From: Thiolapillus brandeum
Lineage (GTDB): Bacteria; Pseudomonadota; Gammaproteobacteria; Chromatiales; Chromatiaceae
Reading direction: 5' to 3'
DNA: 64,000 nucleotides
NCBI RefSeq assembly: GCF_000828615.1
Contig: NZ_AP012273.1
Span: forward strand, 868,001-932,000
Shown here in pieces: positions 24,158 to 33,553 of this stretch (the first letter of the stretch is position 1; each line of letters opens with the position of its first letter). The position numbers and the translations under genes were made by a program. The notes beneath the pieces were generated by a model. The model did no database searches, was not told where the DNA came from, and was given only the letters and a program-made list of their open reading frames with translations.

Positions 24158-25624
24158 TCACAGTCCAAATATTCCCGGCCACCAGGCCGCGCCCACGGCA
24201 AGACTGCCCAGCAGACCGGGAATCAGGGGCAGGGCACGTTTTACAGGGGTGATCTGTTGGTTGCCCAGAATGCGCCAGGACAGCCACAGGCTCCAGGCGA
24301 TGCTGGTCAGAAACAGGGCCAGCTTGACCATGCGCGGGGCAGCTTCGTGCAGCAGGCTCAGGGGGTCGAACAGGGCAGCGCCCAGGCCAATGACCAGGGA
24401 GATCATGGCCACAGGCGCATACTGGTAACCCAGTTCCGTAAAGCTTTGCCGGAAGCCCCGCTGGCTGCCCAGTTTCATTGAAAGCCAGCTGGCCGCGGCG
24501 GTGGTCAGGCTCAGAATGACCGTGATGGCCAGCATGCAAGCGAGCATGAAACCCACGATAGTGAAGAAATCCAGCCAGTTGAACACCTCGCGGCGTTCCG
24601 GGTGCACGCTCATCAGCCACCAGGGTCCGGTATCGCCAATCCAGTATATCTCGTGATCGACGAACCACTCGCCCACCCGTTGGCGCAGCCATTGATACTG
24701 GGGCAGCACCAGCCACAGGAAGCCACCCAGTGCAATGCCCGTGCCCATGAACAAAAAACCGACTTCCCAGAGATTGGCATGGTGCTTTTGGATATTCTCG
24801 ATTTCCTCACCGGGTTTGCGCAGGCGCAGGAACAGCCCGCCCCGGGCCTGGGGCTGTACGCAACGGAAGCACTCGATGCAATGGCGTGATTCTTCCTTGC
24901 GCGGAATGTCGATCATGGTGGGGCAGACGGTCTTTTCGGTGAAACGGTCGCCACCGGGACGGGGGCGCTTGGGCGCGAACTGCACCATGCCGATGCGCGA
25001 GAACACGCCCAGCAACAGGCCGATGGGGCACATGTGCCGGCACCAGGCGCGTTTGTTGCGGCCATAGACGAAGCCGAGAAGTATGGCCGCCAGCATGGTG
25101 CCGCCAAATACTTCCGCCATGGCTTCCGGGTGGTCGCGCACGCCTACGGTCTGGCCCAGGATGGTGATAATGAGAAAACTGATCAGGGGCGTGCCTTCCC
25201 AGCGTACCCAGGCAGGAATGGCGCGTTGCAGACCTTTCCGGTTGGCCCATTCCGAGGCCGCGCCCATGGGGCAGAGCAGGCCGCACCAGCTGCGTCCGGA
25301 GAAGATGACGGACAGAAACACCAGGGGGAACCACAGCCCCCACATGGCAAAATTGGCAAAACGGGTGAAGTTGTTCCAGATACTGCTGTTTTCCGCCGGT
25401 TCCGGCAGAAACAGGGGCAGGAAGATGACCGCCAGGAAAACCAGGAACATGCTGGCGTGTACCCAGACCAGTTGCTCCCGATGATGCACGAAAAAGGCTT
25501 CGATACGTGCCGCAACGCCCGGCCAGCGGCCGGGACGGTTGGCGCCCTGAACCACCACGGGAATCTGCTCCAGGGTGGCCGCTCCCTTTCCCGATTGTGG
25601 GAGTTTTTCCGCCAGGGCACTCAT
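24158..25624 (-). CDS. Membrane polyferredoxin (FtrD/NapH-like) partner of FTR1
   Basis: 488 residues from the ATG at 25624, overlapping the FTR1 stop as ATGA. Residues 1-40 are cytoplasmic. Several membrane spans flank the NapH/RdxA-type Cys motifs SWCGLLCPMG near 118 and WCRHMCPIG near 196, followed by a CIECFRC motif near 250 that would hold a 4Fe-4S cluster. In Brucella and Bordetella FtrABCD, the polyferredoxin FtrD is thought to pass electrons in FTR1-dependent ferrous iron uptake. The same role is inferred here. Confidence 0.85.
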   Translation of the reverse strand: MSALAEKLPQSGKGAATLEQIPVVVQGANRPGRWPGVAARIEAFFVHHREQLVWVHASMFLVFLAVIFLPLFLPEPAENSSIWNNFTRFANFAMWGLWFPLVFLSVIFSGRSWCGLLCPMGAASEWANRKGLQRAIPAWVRWEGTPLISFLIITILGQTVGVRDHPEAMAEVFGGTMLAAILLGFVYGRNKRAWCRHMCPIGLLLGVFSRIGMVQFAPKRPRPGGDRFTEKTVCPTMIDIPRKEESRHCIECFRCVQPQARGGLFLRLRKPGEEIENIQKHHANLWEVGFLFMGTGIALGGFLWLVLPQYQWLRQRVGEWFVDHEIYWIGDTGPWWLMSVHPERREVFNWLDFFTIVGFMLACMLAITVILSLTTAAASWLSMKLGSQRGFRQSFTELGYQYAPVAMISLVIGLGAALFDPLSLLHEAAPRMVKLALFLTSIAWSLWLSWRILGNQQITPVKRALPLIPGLLGSLAVGAAWWPGIFGL

Positions 25625-26817
25625 TGGGCCGCCTCGGGTTGCGGCTTGCGTTGCTTCAGCCACCACCACAGGGCGAAGGGCAGGGGTAGGAGCAGCAGCA
25701 GTTGCGCCATCAGGGTTTCCCGGGTGGGGTGGAGTCCCAACCAGCCGATACGGGGAATATTGTCCAGGGGCGTAATGCTGATCCAGCCGGCGGCCTGCAG
25801 TTCCAGTACGCCGTTGCCGGCAAAGGAAATCGCCAGATAGTAGAGCAGCCCGGCGGTTACACCGAAGAACAGTCCCAGGGGCAGGCGCAGGGAGGCTTTG
25901 CGCATGATCCAGTACATGCCCAGCAGCGCCAGGGCGGCGCCACTGATGCCCAGGAGCAGGGCCAGCCATTGACCCTCCACCTGCCCGGCCAGGGCCTGGT
26001 AGAAGAGCACGGTTTCCGCGCCTTCACGATACACGGCGAGAAAGGCGGCCAGCCCCAGGGCGAACAGGCTGCCCCGGGACAGAGCCTTGTTGATCTGTCC
26101 CTGTATCCATTGTTGCCAGCGCAGGGATTCACTCTTTGAAATCAGCCAGTAGCTCACATAGAACAACACACCGGCGGCCACCAGCATGGTGATGCCTTCC
26201 AGGGCTTCCTGGGTGGCGCCGCCACTGATCTTGAACACCACCTGCAGCAGCCAGGCCGTGGCCAGGCTGGCGATCAGCGCCAGGCCGACACCCCAGTAGA
26301 TCACCGGCAATTGTTCATTGGCCTGCTGGCGGCGCAGGTAAGTGACCAGGGCGGTAATCACCAGCATGGCTTCGAAGCCTTCCCTGAGCAGGATGAAAAA
26401 CGCCTGCAGCAGTACCGACCAGAAACCACTGGTGGCGGGCTGACCGCTCAGGTGGCGGGTGGTTTCCTGCAATGCGGATTTCAGATTCTGCCAATGCCCG
26501 GCGACCTGTTCTCGGGGCAGCCCCCGGGAGGCGGCGCCAATGACGCTGCTGAACAGGGATTCGAGCCTGGATTTTTGCCGAGGCTGCTTCAGGCCGATGG
26601 CCATTTCCATGCCGCTGGCTTCGAACACATCGAAGTAGAGGTCGGAGAACCGGTCGCCGGTGTCCACGCCGTTTTCCGGCTGATAGGCTGCCAGGGCCGC
26701 GTCGCCTTTGCTGACCAGCTCCTGGGTGATGGCCTGAAAATCCACATCGGCGGGCTTCTCCGCTGCCGGGGCCAGACTCGCCAGGCTCAGCAGCAGTATG
26801 ATCAGCAGGCGGCTCAT
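25621..26817 (-). CDS. FTR1-family iron permease
   Basis: 398 residues. A signal peptide and a periplasmic N-domain (about residues 20-125, with FSDLYFDVFEASGMEMAI) precede seven predicted membrane helices. The two iron-binding REXXE motifs are REGFE near 145 and REGAE near 262. Such permeases import iron across the inner membrane, often after oxidation by a partner. It is coupled by 4-bp overlaps to both the small periplasmic protein upstream and the polyferredoxin downstream. Confidence 0.93.
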   Translation of the reverse strand: MSRLLIILLLSLASLAPAAEKPADVDFQAITQELVSKGDAALAAYQPENGVDTGDRFSDLYFDVFEASGMEMAIGLKQPRQKSRLESLFSSVIGAASRGLPREQVAGHWQNLKSALQETTRHLSGQPATSGFWSVLLQAFFILLREGFEAMLVITALVTYLRRQQANEQLPVIYWGVGLALIASLATAWLLQVVFKISGGATQEALEGITMLVAAGVLFYVSYWLISKSESLRWQQWIQGQINKALSRGSLFALGLAAFLAVYREGAETVLFYQALAGQVEGQWLALLLGISGAALALLGMYWIMRKASLRLPLGLFFGVTAGLLYYLAISFAGNGVLELQAAGWISITPLDNIPRIGWLGLHPTRETLMAQLLLLLPLPFALWWWLKQRKPQPEAAQ

Positions 26818-27260
26818 TGGTTCACCTCGAATACCTGGGCTGAAATGCCGGCGGCATCCAGTTTTTTCGCATCACTGCCGATGGCGGTTCTGATTTCTTC
26901 GGCAATCGCGGTGACTTCTTTTTTGGGCGCCCCCTTTTTGATGGCCTTGCGCAGGCGTCCGAAGGATTTTTCCACCTGCCAGGTATGTTTGGAACCCAGT
27001 TCCATACGCATGGCGGCCTCCATCTTGCTGTCTTCGAACTGACTGAAATAGGCATTGACCACGGCAGCGCGGGCTGCCCTGGCATCACCCGCAGCGTACT
27101 GTGCCTCTGCTTCACTGATACTGGCGTTGATCCGGCTGGCGACCTGTTGCCAGTAGCCACTGTTTTCAGCGTGAACCAGAAAGCTGGCAAGGAGCAGGAT
27201 CAACAACAGGCCTGGCTGGAAGCGACGGCATCTGGCGGGGTGTCGGTTGATGGTTTTCAT
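26814..27260 (-). CDS. Small periplasmic protein related to the FTR1 N-domain
   Basis: 148 residues with a signal peptide ending near LVHA/ENSG (residue 32). The segment NAYFSQFEDSKMEAAMRMELG resembles the YFDVFEASGMEMAI segment of the adjacent FTR1 periplasmic domain (both shown in part), so it may be a free-standing version of that domain. It probably acts in the periplasm with FTR1 and P19. ATGA overlap couples it to FTR1. Confidence 0.75.
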   Translation of the reverse strand: MKTINRHPARCRRFQPGLLLILLLASFLVHAENSGYWQQVASRINASISEAEAQYAAGDARAARAAVVNAYFSQFEDSKMEAAMRMELGSKHTWQVEKSFGRLRKAIKKGAPKKEVTAIAEEIRTAIGSDAKKLDAAGISAQVFEVNQ

Positions 27261-27273
27261 TCGATGACTCCGG

Positions 27274-27447
27274 TTACTTGGTGAGGATCAGCTTGTTCTG
27301 TCGCGTGATGCGCAGGCGGTAGAGCTGCCCCTGATGGATGATGGTGATCTCCTTGTGTCCCTGAAAAAGCTGCATACTGTGGATCAGGGACGGGGAGGTG
27401 TCTGGTTTGAGAAAATCCTGTCGCAGGTAGGAAGGTAGAGGTTTCAT
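27274..27447 (-). CDS. hemP: HemP-type hemin uptake protein
   Basis: 57 residues from the ATG at 27447. The C-terminal half QLYRLRITRQNKLILTK is the HemP signature, preceded by LFQGHKEITIIHQG. HemP/HmuP proteins are small, typically Fur-controlled and activate haem or siderophore receptor genes in some proteobacteria. It lies 13 bp after the porin gene and just before the FTR1 operon. Confidence 0.88.
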   Translation of the reverse strand: MKPLPSYLRQDFLKPDTSPSLIHSMQLFQGHKEITIIHQGQLYRLRITRQNKLILTK

Positions 27448-27460
27448 GGGAGGCTCCTTA

Positions 27461-28687
27461 TTAGAAACTGGCGGCCAGTTGCAAAGTGAACAGGTCGCTG
27501 GACCGGCCACTGCCGCCATCCCCCTGGGCGTAATCCACATCGTGGGCATATTCCACGGCCAGGGTGGTGTGGGTGAAAATCTCCATGCCCAGGGTGATCA
27601 GGTAGCGGTTTTCCGGAAGCTCCAGGGCAAGGGCCTCCCGGCTGTGCTGCCAGGCCAGGGCGGTGAAGGTTTCCTTGTCGAACAGATGAAAGTGGTAGGC
27701 GGCTTCCAGGTTGCTGGCCTGGGGACGGGCGCCCCGGCCATCAAAAGCCAGGTCTTGCGAATCAAAATCGCTGATTGCCCCCAGGTATTCGCCCATCAGT
27801 GTCCAATTCCCCAGGGAGGCAGAGGCAGCCAAGCCCAGCCCGGCGGTGCGCTTTTCCAGGCGCCCCGGATGGCTGATGAAATCCCGCAGGCTGTTGCTGT
27901 TGGCCAGGTTGTTCATCCAGGACAGCTCCAGGGTATAGCCCGGTTCTTCCGATGCCTCGGTTTCATGGATCAGCCCCAGGTTGATACCCACGGATTCCAC
28001 CTGGTCGTCGGTATCGCCCTTGTAGATGAAGGTCAGGGCATGAAAATCACCCTGCATGAAACCCAACTGGGCGGCCGTGGCCCGGGTTTCGCCGATCTCC
28101 AGGGTCAGGGGATCGGAGACCATGTAGCTGTCGTAATGTCCAAAGGACACATACTGGCGGCCCAGGGCCAAAGACCAGGGAGATTGTTCCCCGTTGGCGA
28201 TAGTGATGATGGCCTCGTCGATTTCCGGGGGATCGGTAGCATCCTGCTCGTAGAGCACCAGAATATGGGCGTTCACCCAGGGATGAACCTGTGCATCCAG
28301 CCCCAGTTCCACCGTGGATACCGTCAGGTCGCTTTCACTGCCTTCCGGGGTGTCGGCATAACTGGCCTCCACTTCCGCCAGGCCGTTGAGGCGGAAGTTG
28401 TTCCACCAGGAAGCCTCAGGCTTGGGTGCTTCAGTTTCGCCGGTTTGCCCGACGCTTTCTTTTTCTGCCGCCTGCTCCAGCTGCAGATTCAGGGGAACGC
28501 GGCTTTTTTCCAGGCGCTCGACTTTGTGTTTCAGGTTAAGGATTTCCTGGCGAAGGGCTTCTACCTCTATGGTCGGGTCGCTGGGATCGGCAGCAGCATT
28601 GACAGTCAGAATGGCTGAAAGCATTCCTGAAAGGCCGGCTGCCCATTGAAATCGGGTTCTCCTGGTCACTGGTTCTCTCCGGGGCAT
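27461..28687 (-). CDS. LbtU-family siderophore porin
   Basis: 408 residues. Signal peptide, then a short coiled coil near residues 40-65 (EALRQEILNLKHKVERLEK) and a beta-barrel domain with alternating strands ending in the aromatic C-terminus LFTLQLAASF. The coiled coil plus barrel and final Phe match LbtU, the legiobactin receptor, which works without TonB. An alternative GTG start seven codons in has a better GGAG site. It is the first gene after the Fur-box promoter, so iron-repressed expression is likely. Confidence 0.82.
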   Translation of the reverse strand: MPRREPVTRRTRFQWAAGLSGMLSAILTVNAAADPSDPTIEVEALRQEILNLKHKVERLEKSRVPLNLQLEQAAEKESVGQTGETEAPKPEASWWNNFRLNGLAEVEASYADTPEGSESDLTVSTVELGLDAQVHPWVNAHILVLYEQDATDPPEIDEAIITIANGEQSPWSLALGRQYVSFGHYDSYMVSDPLTLEIGETRATAAQLGFMQGDFHALTFIYKGDTDDQVESVGINLGLIHETEASEEPGYTLELSWMNNLANSNSLRDFISHPGRLEKRTAGLGLAASASLGNWTLMGEYLGAISDFDSQDLAFDGRGARPQASNLEAAYHFHLFDKETFTALAWQHSREALALELPENRYLITLGMEIFTHTTLAVEYAHDVDYAQGDGGSGRSSDLFTLQLAASF

Positions 28688-28758
28688 AAAATGCCCTGCT
28701 TGTATTGTTGGGGATGGCTGGCTGGGAGAGATTCCCTGGCTGGCAAGTTAGTGACGCA

Positions 28759-28788
28759 AATAGTAACGATTCGCATTAAGAAAAGCAA
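28759..28788 (-). promoter_or_regulatory. Sigma70 promoter overlapped by a Fur box, upstream of the iron locus
   Basis: On the minus strand TTGCTT (28783-28788) and TACTAT (28760-28765) are separated by exactly 17 bp. A 19-bp sequence AATGCGAATCGTTACTATT (28759-28777) covers the spacer and -10 and matches the Fur consensus AATGAGAATGATTCTCATT at 13 of 19 positions. Binding of Fe-Fur would block the promoter. It lies about 75 bp upstream of the porin start. Confidence 0.65.
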
Positions 28789-29004
28789 TACAGATATTTT
28801 ATGGGGCTATGTCTTGGAATGAGGGTGGTGGCACGATTTTGTGCAGAAGCGGCCACGCAACTTCAGGAAAACAGGGAAAGGGCATCCCTCGGGGGAGGGT
28901 AGGTTCAATGATCAGACTGAATGCCTGGTGTGAGCCCTGCGGCCAGGCAGGTGTGGCAAAGTCGGCAGATGGGGAACCCGGAGAAGGCCTGCCGGTTTGC
29001 CGGG
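28789..29004. other. Intergenic region between the iron locus and the secreted-protein gene
   Basis: I see no gene here. Some small GC-rich stems are present, such as one near 28986-29000, but no T-tract, riboswitch or repeat that I can defend. Confidence 0.4.
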
Positions 29005-29829
29005 TCAATCCTGGTTGACGTTTTCCTGGCGTAGCAAGGTGAAAACATCGCCTGCACGGATGTTGCAACTGCTGGCAGGATTGCAGTGCACTACGGTCAT
29101 GCGCATTTCATTGGCATCGATCAACTCCATTTCGAAGGCGGCGTCCACGCTGCTGAATTCATCATCGACCACAGCGCTTCGGCCTTCGAGCAGACCGGAA
29201 TAGATCTGCACGCTGTTGAAGTCCATGTCCAGCATGGACAGGGTCAGCCATGGATCACTGTCCCGGTATCCGGCGCTGGTTTGGAACAATACATTGCCTG
29301 CGCTGTTCCTGACCCGCCACAGGCCATTGAAATCCGGGAGGGGATGATGGCCTGTGGGTTCGATCCTGCTGATCTGGAAGTTCTGGGCGCTCTCCGACCA
29401 GGTCAGGGTAAGATCGTGATCCTTGTCCGGGAACTCTGTCACGATGCTGCTGCCCTTCAGTCCCCGCATGTAGGGCTTGTCGAGGCGGGTTACCAGAAAA
29501 TTCCGATCCTGTTCCCTGGTGCCGTCCACGTACAGGCGGATGCGGTGTTCCCCGTTGCTCAACAATCCGAAGTTGAACTGGGTAACAAATCCGTTGTCCG
29601 TGTCACCACAGGCCTTCTGGGTATCGCCCCGGGTGCTGCCATAGGGTACCTGGATGCGTCCGCCGTCATCGATCTGGATTTCGATGAGTTCGGCGTCACA
29701 ATTCCAGCCATAGATGGTGCCTATGCCACTCATGGGGTCGCCGGGTTTCGGGTTTTCCAGGGCGCCCTTGCCCTGGGTGATGCCGGTGGACAGTATCAGG
29801 GCGAGTGCCAGGAGGCGTTGGTACATCAT
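29005..29829 (-). CDS. Secreted protein of unknown function
   Basis: 274 residues with a strong GAGGAG site. A signal peptide ends near residue 20. Residues 25-140 contain LENPKPGDPMSGIGTIYGWNC and a conserved-looking GSTRGDTQKACGDTDNGF, a pattern I recall from exported proteins of environmental gammaproteobacteria. The second half (from about 165) has FNGLWRVR and paired Cys (HCNPASSCNIR), typical of a small beta barrel. Function unknown. It is a single gene 10 bp after the hemolysin III gene. Confidence 0.7.
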   Translation of the reverse strand: MMYQRLLALALILSTGITQGKGALENPKPGDPMSGIGTIYGWNCDAELIEIQIDDGGRIQVPYGSTRGDTQKACGDTDNGFVTQFNFGLLSNGEHRIRLYVDGTREQDRNFLVTRLDKPYMRGLKGSSIVTEFPDKDHDLTLTWSESAQNFQISRIEPTGHHPLPDFNGLWRVRNSAGNVLFQTSAGYRDSDPWLTLSMLDMDFNSVQIYSGLLEGRSAVVDDEFSSVDAAFEMELIDANEMRMTVVHCNPASSCNIRAGDVFTLLRQENVNQD

Positions 29830-29839
29830 TGGATACTCC

Positions 29840-30523
29840 TCAGGGACCGGGAACTACGTAGAAAAAGATGGAAAAAAAATGCAGGGTGCTGCCCGCGAGT
29901 ACGAAGACATGCCAGATAGCGTGATTCCAGTTCAACCGCTCCCAGGCGTAGAAGGCAGCGCCCAGGGTATAACTCAGGCCGCCAGCCACCAGCAGAGCCA
30001 GGCCGCCGGGCGCCAGGCTGTCGATGAGGGGCTTGATGGCGATGAGGACCAGCCAGCCCATGCCCAGGTACAGGAGCAGGGACCAGCGCTGCCAACGCTT
30101 GCTGGCAAAGAGTTCGATATAGACCCCCAGTGCGGCAATGGCCCAGACCATGCCGAACAGGGTCCAGCCCCAGGGACCATGCAGGGTGACCAGTGTGAAA
30201 GGCGTGTAAGTACCGGCGATCAGCAGGAAGATGGCGGCATGATCCAGCTTTTGCAGCAGGGGTTTGGCTCGTTCATGGGGAATGCCATGATAAAGCGTGG
30301 ATGCCGTGTACAAAAGTATCAGAGTGGCGCCGTATACGGCAGTACTGACCACATGCCAGGCGGTGCCGTACAGGGCCGAAAAGGCCACCAGCAGTACCAG
30401 TGCGGCAATGCTCAGGGGAATGCCAATACCATGGGTGATGGCATGCGCAATTTCTTCACCGAGGCTGTATTCGGCTATCCATTCCTGATTGTTCATTTTC
30501 CGGTCATCGCTCCGTTGTTCCAT
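29840..30523 (-). CDS. Hemolysin III family (PAQR-like) membrane protein
   Basis: About 227 residues from the ATG at 30523; an ATG at 30496 gives the more usual start just before YSLGEEIAHAITHGIG. Seven predicted membrane helices. Conserved metal-site residues: S and H in TASTLYHG with H in KLDHAAIFLLIAGTYTPF, and H in WHVFVLAGSTLHFFSIF near the end. The family has an amide-hydrolase-like zinc site; the bacterial function is unclear and true hemolysin activity is not implied. Confidence 0.9.
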   Translation of the reverse strand: MEQRSDDRKMNNQEWIAEYSLGEEIAHAITHGIGIPLSIAALVLLVAFSALYGTAWHVVSTAVYGATLILLYTASTLYHGIPHERAKPLLQKLDHAAIFLLIAGTYTPFTLVTLHGPWGWTLFGMVWAIAALGVYIELFASKRWQRWSLLLYLGMGWLVLIAIKPLIDSLAPGGLALLVAGGLSYTLGAAFYAWERLNWNHAIWHVFVLAGSTLHFFSIFFYVVPGP

Positions 30524-30598
30524 GGGCAAAGTGTAGTACAAGACGTGATACTTGAGTTCCTGAATTCAGGAATATGACATCTGCAGCCACAATCGGGT

Positions 30599-32737
30599 TC
30601 AACGGCGTTTGCGTGGTGCAGGCCGTCGGCGTGATCCCTGGCTCTTGCCGGCGCGCACATGTTTGGTACGGAAGGGACGGCGCGTTGCTGTGTCCTGTTC
30701 TCCCGTGCCCTTGGGTTGCCAGTTGGGCACCAGTTGATGCTTGCCATTGCCGATAAGATCGGCGCGGCCCATTTTTTTCAGGGCTTCACGCAACAGGGGC
30801 CAGTTGTTGGCGTCATGGTAACGCAGAAAGGCTTTGTGCAAGCGGCGTTGCTTCATGCCCCGGGGAGAGAACACGGTCTTCTCTCCCCGGCCAATCTTTT
30901 TCAGAGGATTGTAGCCGGTATGCCACATGGCCGTGGCCAGGGCCATGGGCGAGGGCAGGTAGGCCTGTACCTGATCGGCGCGGAAGCCGTTTTTCTTGAG
31001 CCACAATGCCAGTTGGAGCATGTCCTCGTCCGTGGTGCCCGGGTGGGCGGCGATGAAATAGGGGATCAGGTACTGTTCCTTGCCGGCCGCCCTGGAGTAT
31101 TTCTCGAACATGGCCTTGAACCGGTCATAGGTGCCGATACCAGGCTTCATCATATGAGAAAGCGGTCCTTTTTCCGTATGTTCCGGGGCAATCTTCAGAT
31201 AGCCGCCCACATGATGCGTGACCAGTTCCTTGACGTACTCAGGGGTTTCCACAGCCAGGTCGTAGCGCAGGCCAGAGGCAATGAAGATGCGCTTGATGCC
31301 CGGAATGGCCCGGGCCTTGCGGTACAGGCGCACCAGGGGCATCTGGTCGGTCTTCATGTTCTTGCAGATGCCGGGATAGACGCAGGAAAGACGTCGGCAG
31401 GCGGCTTCGATTTTGGGATCCCTGCAGTGCAGCCGCCACATGTTGGCCGTGGGACCGCCCAGGTCGGAGATGTTGCCGGTGAAGCCGGGCACGGTGTCGC
31501 GAATGGCCTCGATCTCGTTCAGAATGCTCTTTTCCGAGCGGTTCTGGATGATGCGTCCTTCGTGTTCCGTGATGGAACAGAAGGTGCAGCCGCCAAAACA
31601 GCCGCGCATGATGTTGATGGAGAAACGGATCATCTCATAGGCCGGGATGCGTGCATTTCCATAGGCGGGATGAGGGCGGCGTTGGTAGGGCAATTCATAC
31701 ACCCGATCCAGTTCCCGGGTGGACAGGGGAATGGGTGGCGGATTGATCCATAGATAGCGTTTGCCGTGCTGCTGCACCAGTGCCCTGGCATTGCCGGGGT
31801 TCGATTCCAGGTGCAGGATGCGTGAGGCATGGGCGTACAGCACCGGATCGCTTTTCACCTCCTCGTAGGCGGGCAGAAGCACGGCGCTGTGACTGCGATC
31901 CAGTTTCCTGGGGCGCTGATGCAGGGTGACCACCCTGGTAGTGGTAGTTGTCTGGGGCGATGGTTCCGGGGCGGGCTGCTCTGCATAGGGATTTGGAGGT
32001 GCCTGTGCAGGCCCCGGTGCTTCCACATCCGTGGAATCGATATAAGTGAATGATTCCGGCAACTCATTGCGCAGGACCGCGGTGCCGCGTAGATCGAGGA
32101 TATCCCTGATCGCATCGCCCCCGGCCAGGCGATGGGCGATTTCCACGATGGCCCGCTCTGCGTTGCCATACAGCAGGATGTCCGCTTTACTGTCCACCAG
32201 GGCGGAATGGCGCACCTTGTCCTGCCAGTAGTCATAGTGGGCAATGCGCCGCAGGGAGGCTTCGATGCCGCCGATGACCACGGGAACGCCCTTGTAGGCC
32301 TCCTTGCAGCGCTGGCTGTATACCAGGGAAGCGCGATCCGGGCGTTTGCCTCCCTCGGCATCCGGGGTGTAGGCGTCATCCGAGCGGATCTTGCGGTCGG
32401 ACGTATAACGGTTGACCATGGAATCCATGTTGCCGGCGGTGACTCCGAAGAACAGGTTGGGGCGCCCCAGCTGCATGAAGTCCCGGGTATCCTGCCAGCG
32501 GGGCTGGGCAATGATGCCGACACGGAATCCCTGGGCTTCGAGGAGCCGGCCCACGATGGCCATGCCGAAGCTGGCCTGATCCACGTAGGCATCACCAGTG
32601 ACGATGATGATGTCGCAACTGTCCCAGCCCAGATCATCCATCTCTTCCCGGCTCATGGGCAGGAAAGGCGCGGGGGTGAACTTGTGAGCCCAGTACTTGC
32701 GGTAACTGAAGATATCCTTGGATAGATTGTGTGGCAT
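30599..32737 (-). CDS. ygiQ: YgiQ-family radical SAM protein
   Basis: 712 residues. The radical SAM cluster motif CFGGCTFC (C-x3-C-x2-C) is near residue 390. The N-terminal domain shows [21 protein letters not shown], and the C-terminus has a basic tail. YgiQ enzymes are widespread and uncharacterised in function. The length and motif set are complete. An insertion-like Pro/Thr-rich segment near residues 240-265 ([10 protein letters not shown]...TTTTT) looks like a low-complexity linker. Confidence 0.92.
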   Translation of the reverse strand: MPHNLSKDIFSYRKYWAHKFTPAPFLPMSREEMDDLGWDSCDIIIVTGDAYVDQASFGMAIVGRLLEAQGFRVGIIAQPRWQDTRDFMQLGRPNLFFGVTAGNMDSMVNRYTSDRKIRSDDAYTPDAEGGKRPDRASLVYSQRCKEAYKGVPVVIGGIEASLRRIAHYDYWQDKVRHSALVDSKADILLYGNAERAIVEIAHRLAGGDAIRDILDLRGTAVLRNELPESFTYIDSTDVEAPGPAQAPPNPYAEQPAPEPSPQTTTTTRVVTLHQRPRKLDRSHSAVLLPAYEEVKSDPVLYAHASRILHLESNPGNARALVQQHGKRYLWINPPPIPLSTRELDRVYELPYQRRPHPAYGNARIPAYEMIRFSINIMRGCFGGCTFCSITEHEGRIIQNRSEKSILNEIEAIRDTVPGFTGNISDLGGPTANMWRLHCRDPKIEAACRRLSCVYPGICKNMKTDQMPLVRLYRKARAIPGIKRIFIASGLRYDLAVETPEYVKELVTHHVGGYLKIAPEHTEKGPLSHMMKPGIGTYDRFKAMFEKYSRAAGKEQYLIPYFIAAHPGTTDEDMLQLALWLKKNGFRADQVQAYLPSPMALATAMWHTGYNPLKKIGRGEKTVFSPRGMKQRRLHKAFLRYHDANNWPLLREALKKMGRADLIGNGKHQLVPNWQPKGTGEQDTATRRPFRTKHVRAGKSQGSRRRPAPRKRR

Positions 32738-32760
32738 CGGCTTTCAGAAGTGTTGAGCGG

Positions 32761-33186
32761 TCACAACAGTTTTTTCAGACATTCCAGGTATGCCTGTTCA
32801 TCGGGTGCCCGGTTCTGCTGCTGGGCTTCCCAGAGGGCAAGGCCGAGGCACTCCATCATCTGATGTTCGGCCTGGTGTGGGTTCCCCAGGCGGGTGCTCA
32901 AGCCCTGGTGCAGATCGCGGATGCCAGGGGGGCGGTCGGTACTGATCTGCTCCGCCAGGCTGATATGCATGCCCATGTGCAAAAAGGGATTGGTCTGGCC
33001 CTGTTCCGGGGTGAAATCCTGATGCAGAGCATCTTCGGAACCCAGCATGTCCTGGTACTCCGGATGCTGTTCGATAACGCTGGCGATAAGGGCTTCCAGG
33101 GTTTCCAGTGGTCTTCCAGCCAGCTTTTTCTGCCACGCCTGCCGGTAGTAGCGGCGCAGGCGGCTGCGATCCTGTCCAAAGAGCAT
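32761..33186 (-). CDS. DUF1841 family protein
   Basis: 141 residues: LFGQDRSRLRRYYRQAWQK at the start, then NPFLHMGMHISLAEQISTDRPPGI in the middle and the AEHQMMECLGLALWEAQ segment. These are the hallmarks of DUF1841, a small cytoplasmic family of unknown role in beta- and gammaproteobacteria. It precedes ygiQ by 23 bp on the same strand. Confidence 0.88.
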   Translation of the reverse strand: MLFGQDRSRLRRYYRQAWQKKLAGRPLETLEALIASVIEQHPEYQDMLGSEDALHQDFTPEQGQTNPFLHMGMHISLAEQISTDRPPGIRDLHQGLSTRLGNPHQAEHQMMECLGLALWEAQQQNRAPDEQAYLECLKKLL

Positions 33187-33196
33187 CTTCGGATGC

Positions 33197-33544
33197 CTAG
33201 CCGAAGGTGCTGCGGTTCCAACCCCACATGTGCCGGGGAGGGTTGAAGAACTCGATATAGATACGATCGGGGGAAACCTCCAGAGTGTCAGCCACCAGGT
33301 CGCAAAGGGCTTTCGAGAGGCTGGGTGTGTCGTCTTCCGGCAGTCCCAGGCTCTTGAGCTTCAGGTAAGCCGTGCCTTCGCTGGTGCCCCCCATGGTCAT
33401 CATCCGGGCGTCTTCGACAATGATCATTACATAGCTTTCAGGTTTACCCAGCAGGCGGGCCACTTCGCTGGAAAGGAGGGCTGGAAGGGTGTCTTTCTGA
33501 GCGGCGGAAAGTGTCAGATTGGTTTTCAATGTAAGCAATGGCAT
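33197..33544 (-). CDS. MIF/tautomerase-superfamily protein
   Basis: 115 residues. The catalytic N-terminal Pro follows the initiator Met (MPLLTLKTN). The MIF signature VMIIVEDARMMTMGG is near residue 40 and IYIEFFNPPRHMWGWNRSTFG closes the protein (shown in part). Phenylpyruvate or dopachrome tautomerase activity is typical for the fold; the physiological substrate is unknown. It sits 10 bp before the DUF1841 gene. Confidence 0.9.
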   Translation of the reverse strand: MPLLTLKTNLTLSAAQKDTLPALLSSEVARLLGKPESYVMIIVEDARMMTMGGTSEGTAYLKLKSLGLPEDDTPSLSKALCDLVADTLEVSPDRIYIEFFNPPRHMWGWNRSTFG

Positions 33545-33553
33545 GCCGGTCTC

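Noticed and set aside
28789-29004. Cobalamin or other riboswitch near the iron locus
   Set aside because: I looked for conserved B12-box and core elements and did not find them in the right order on either strand.
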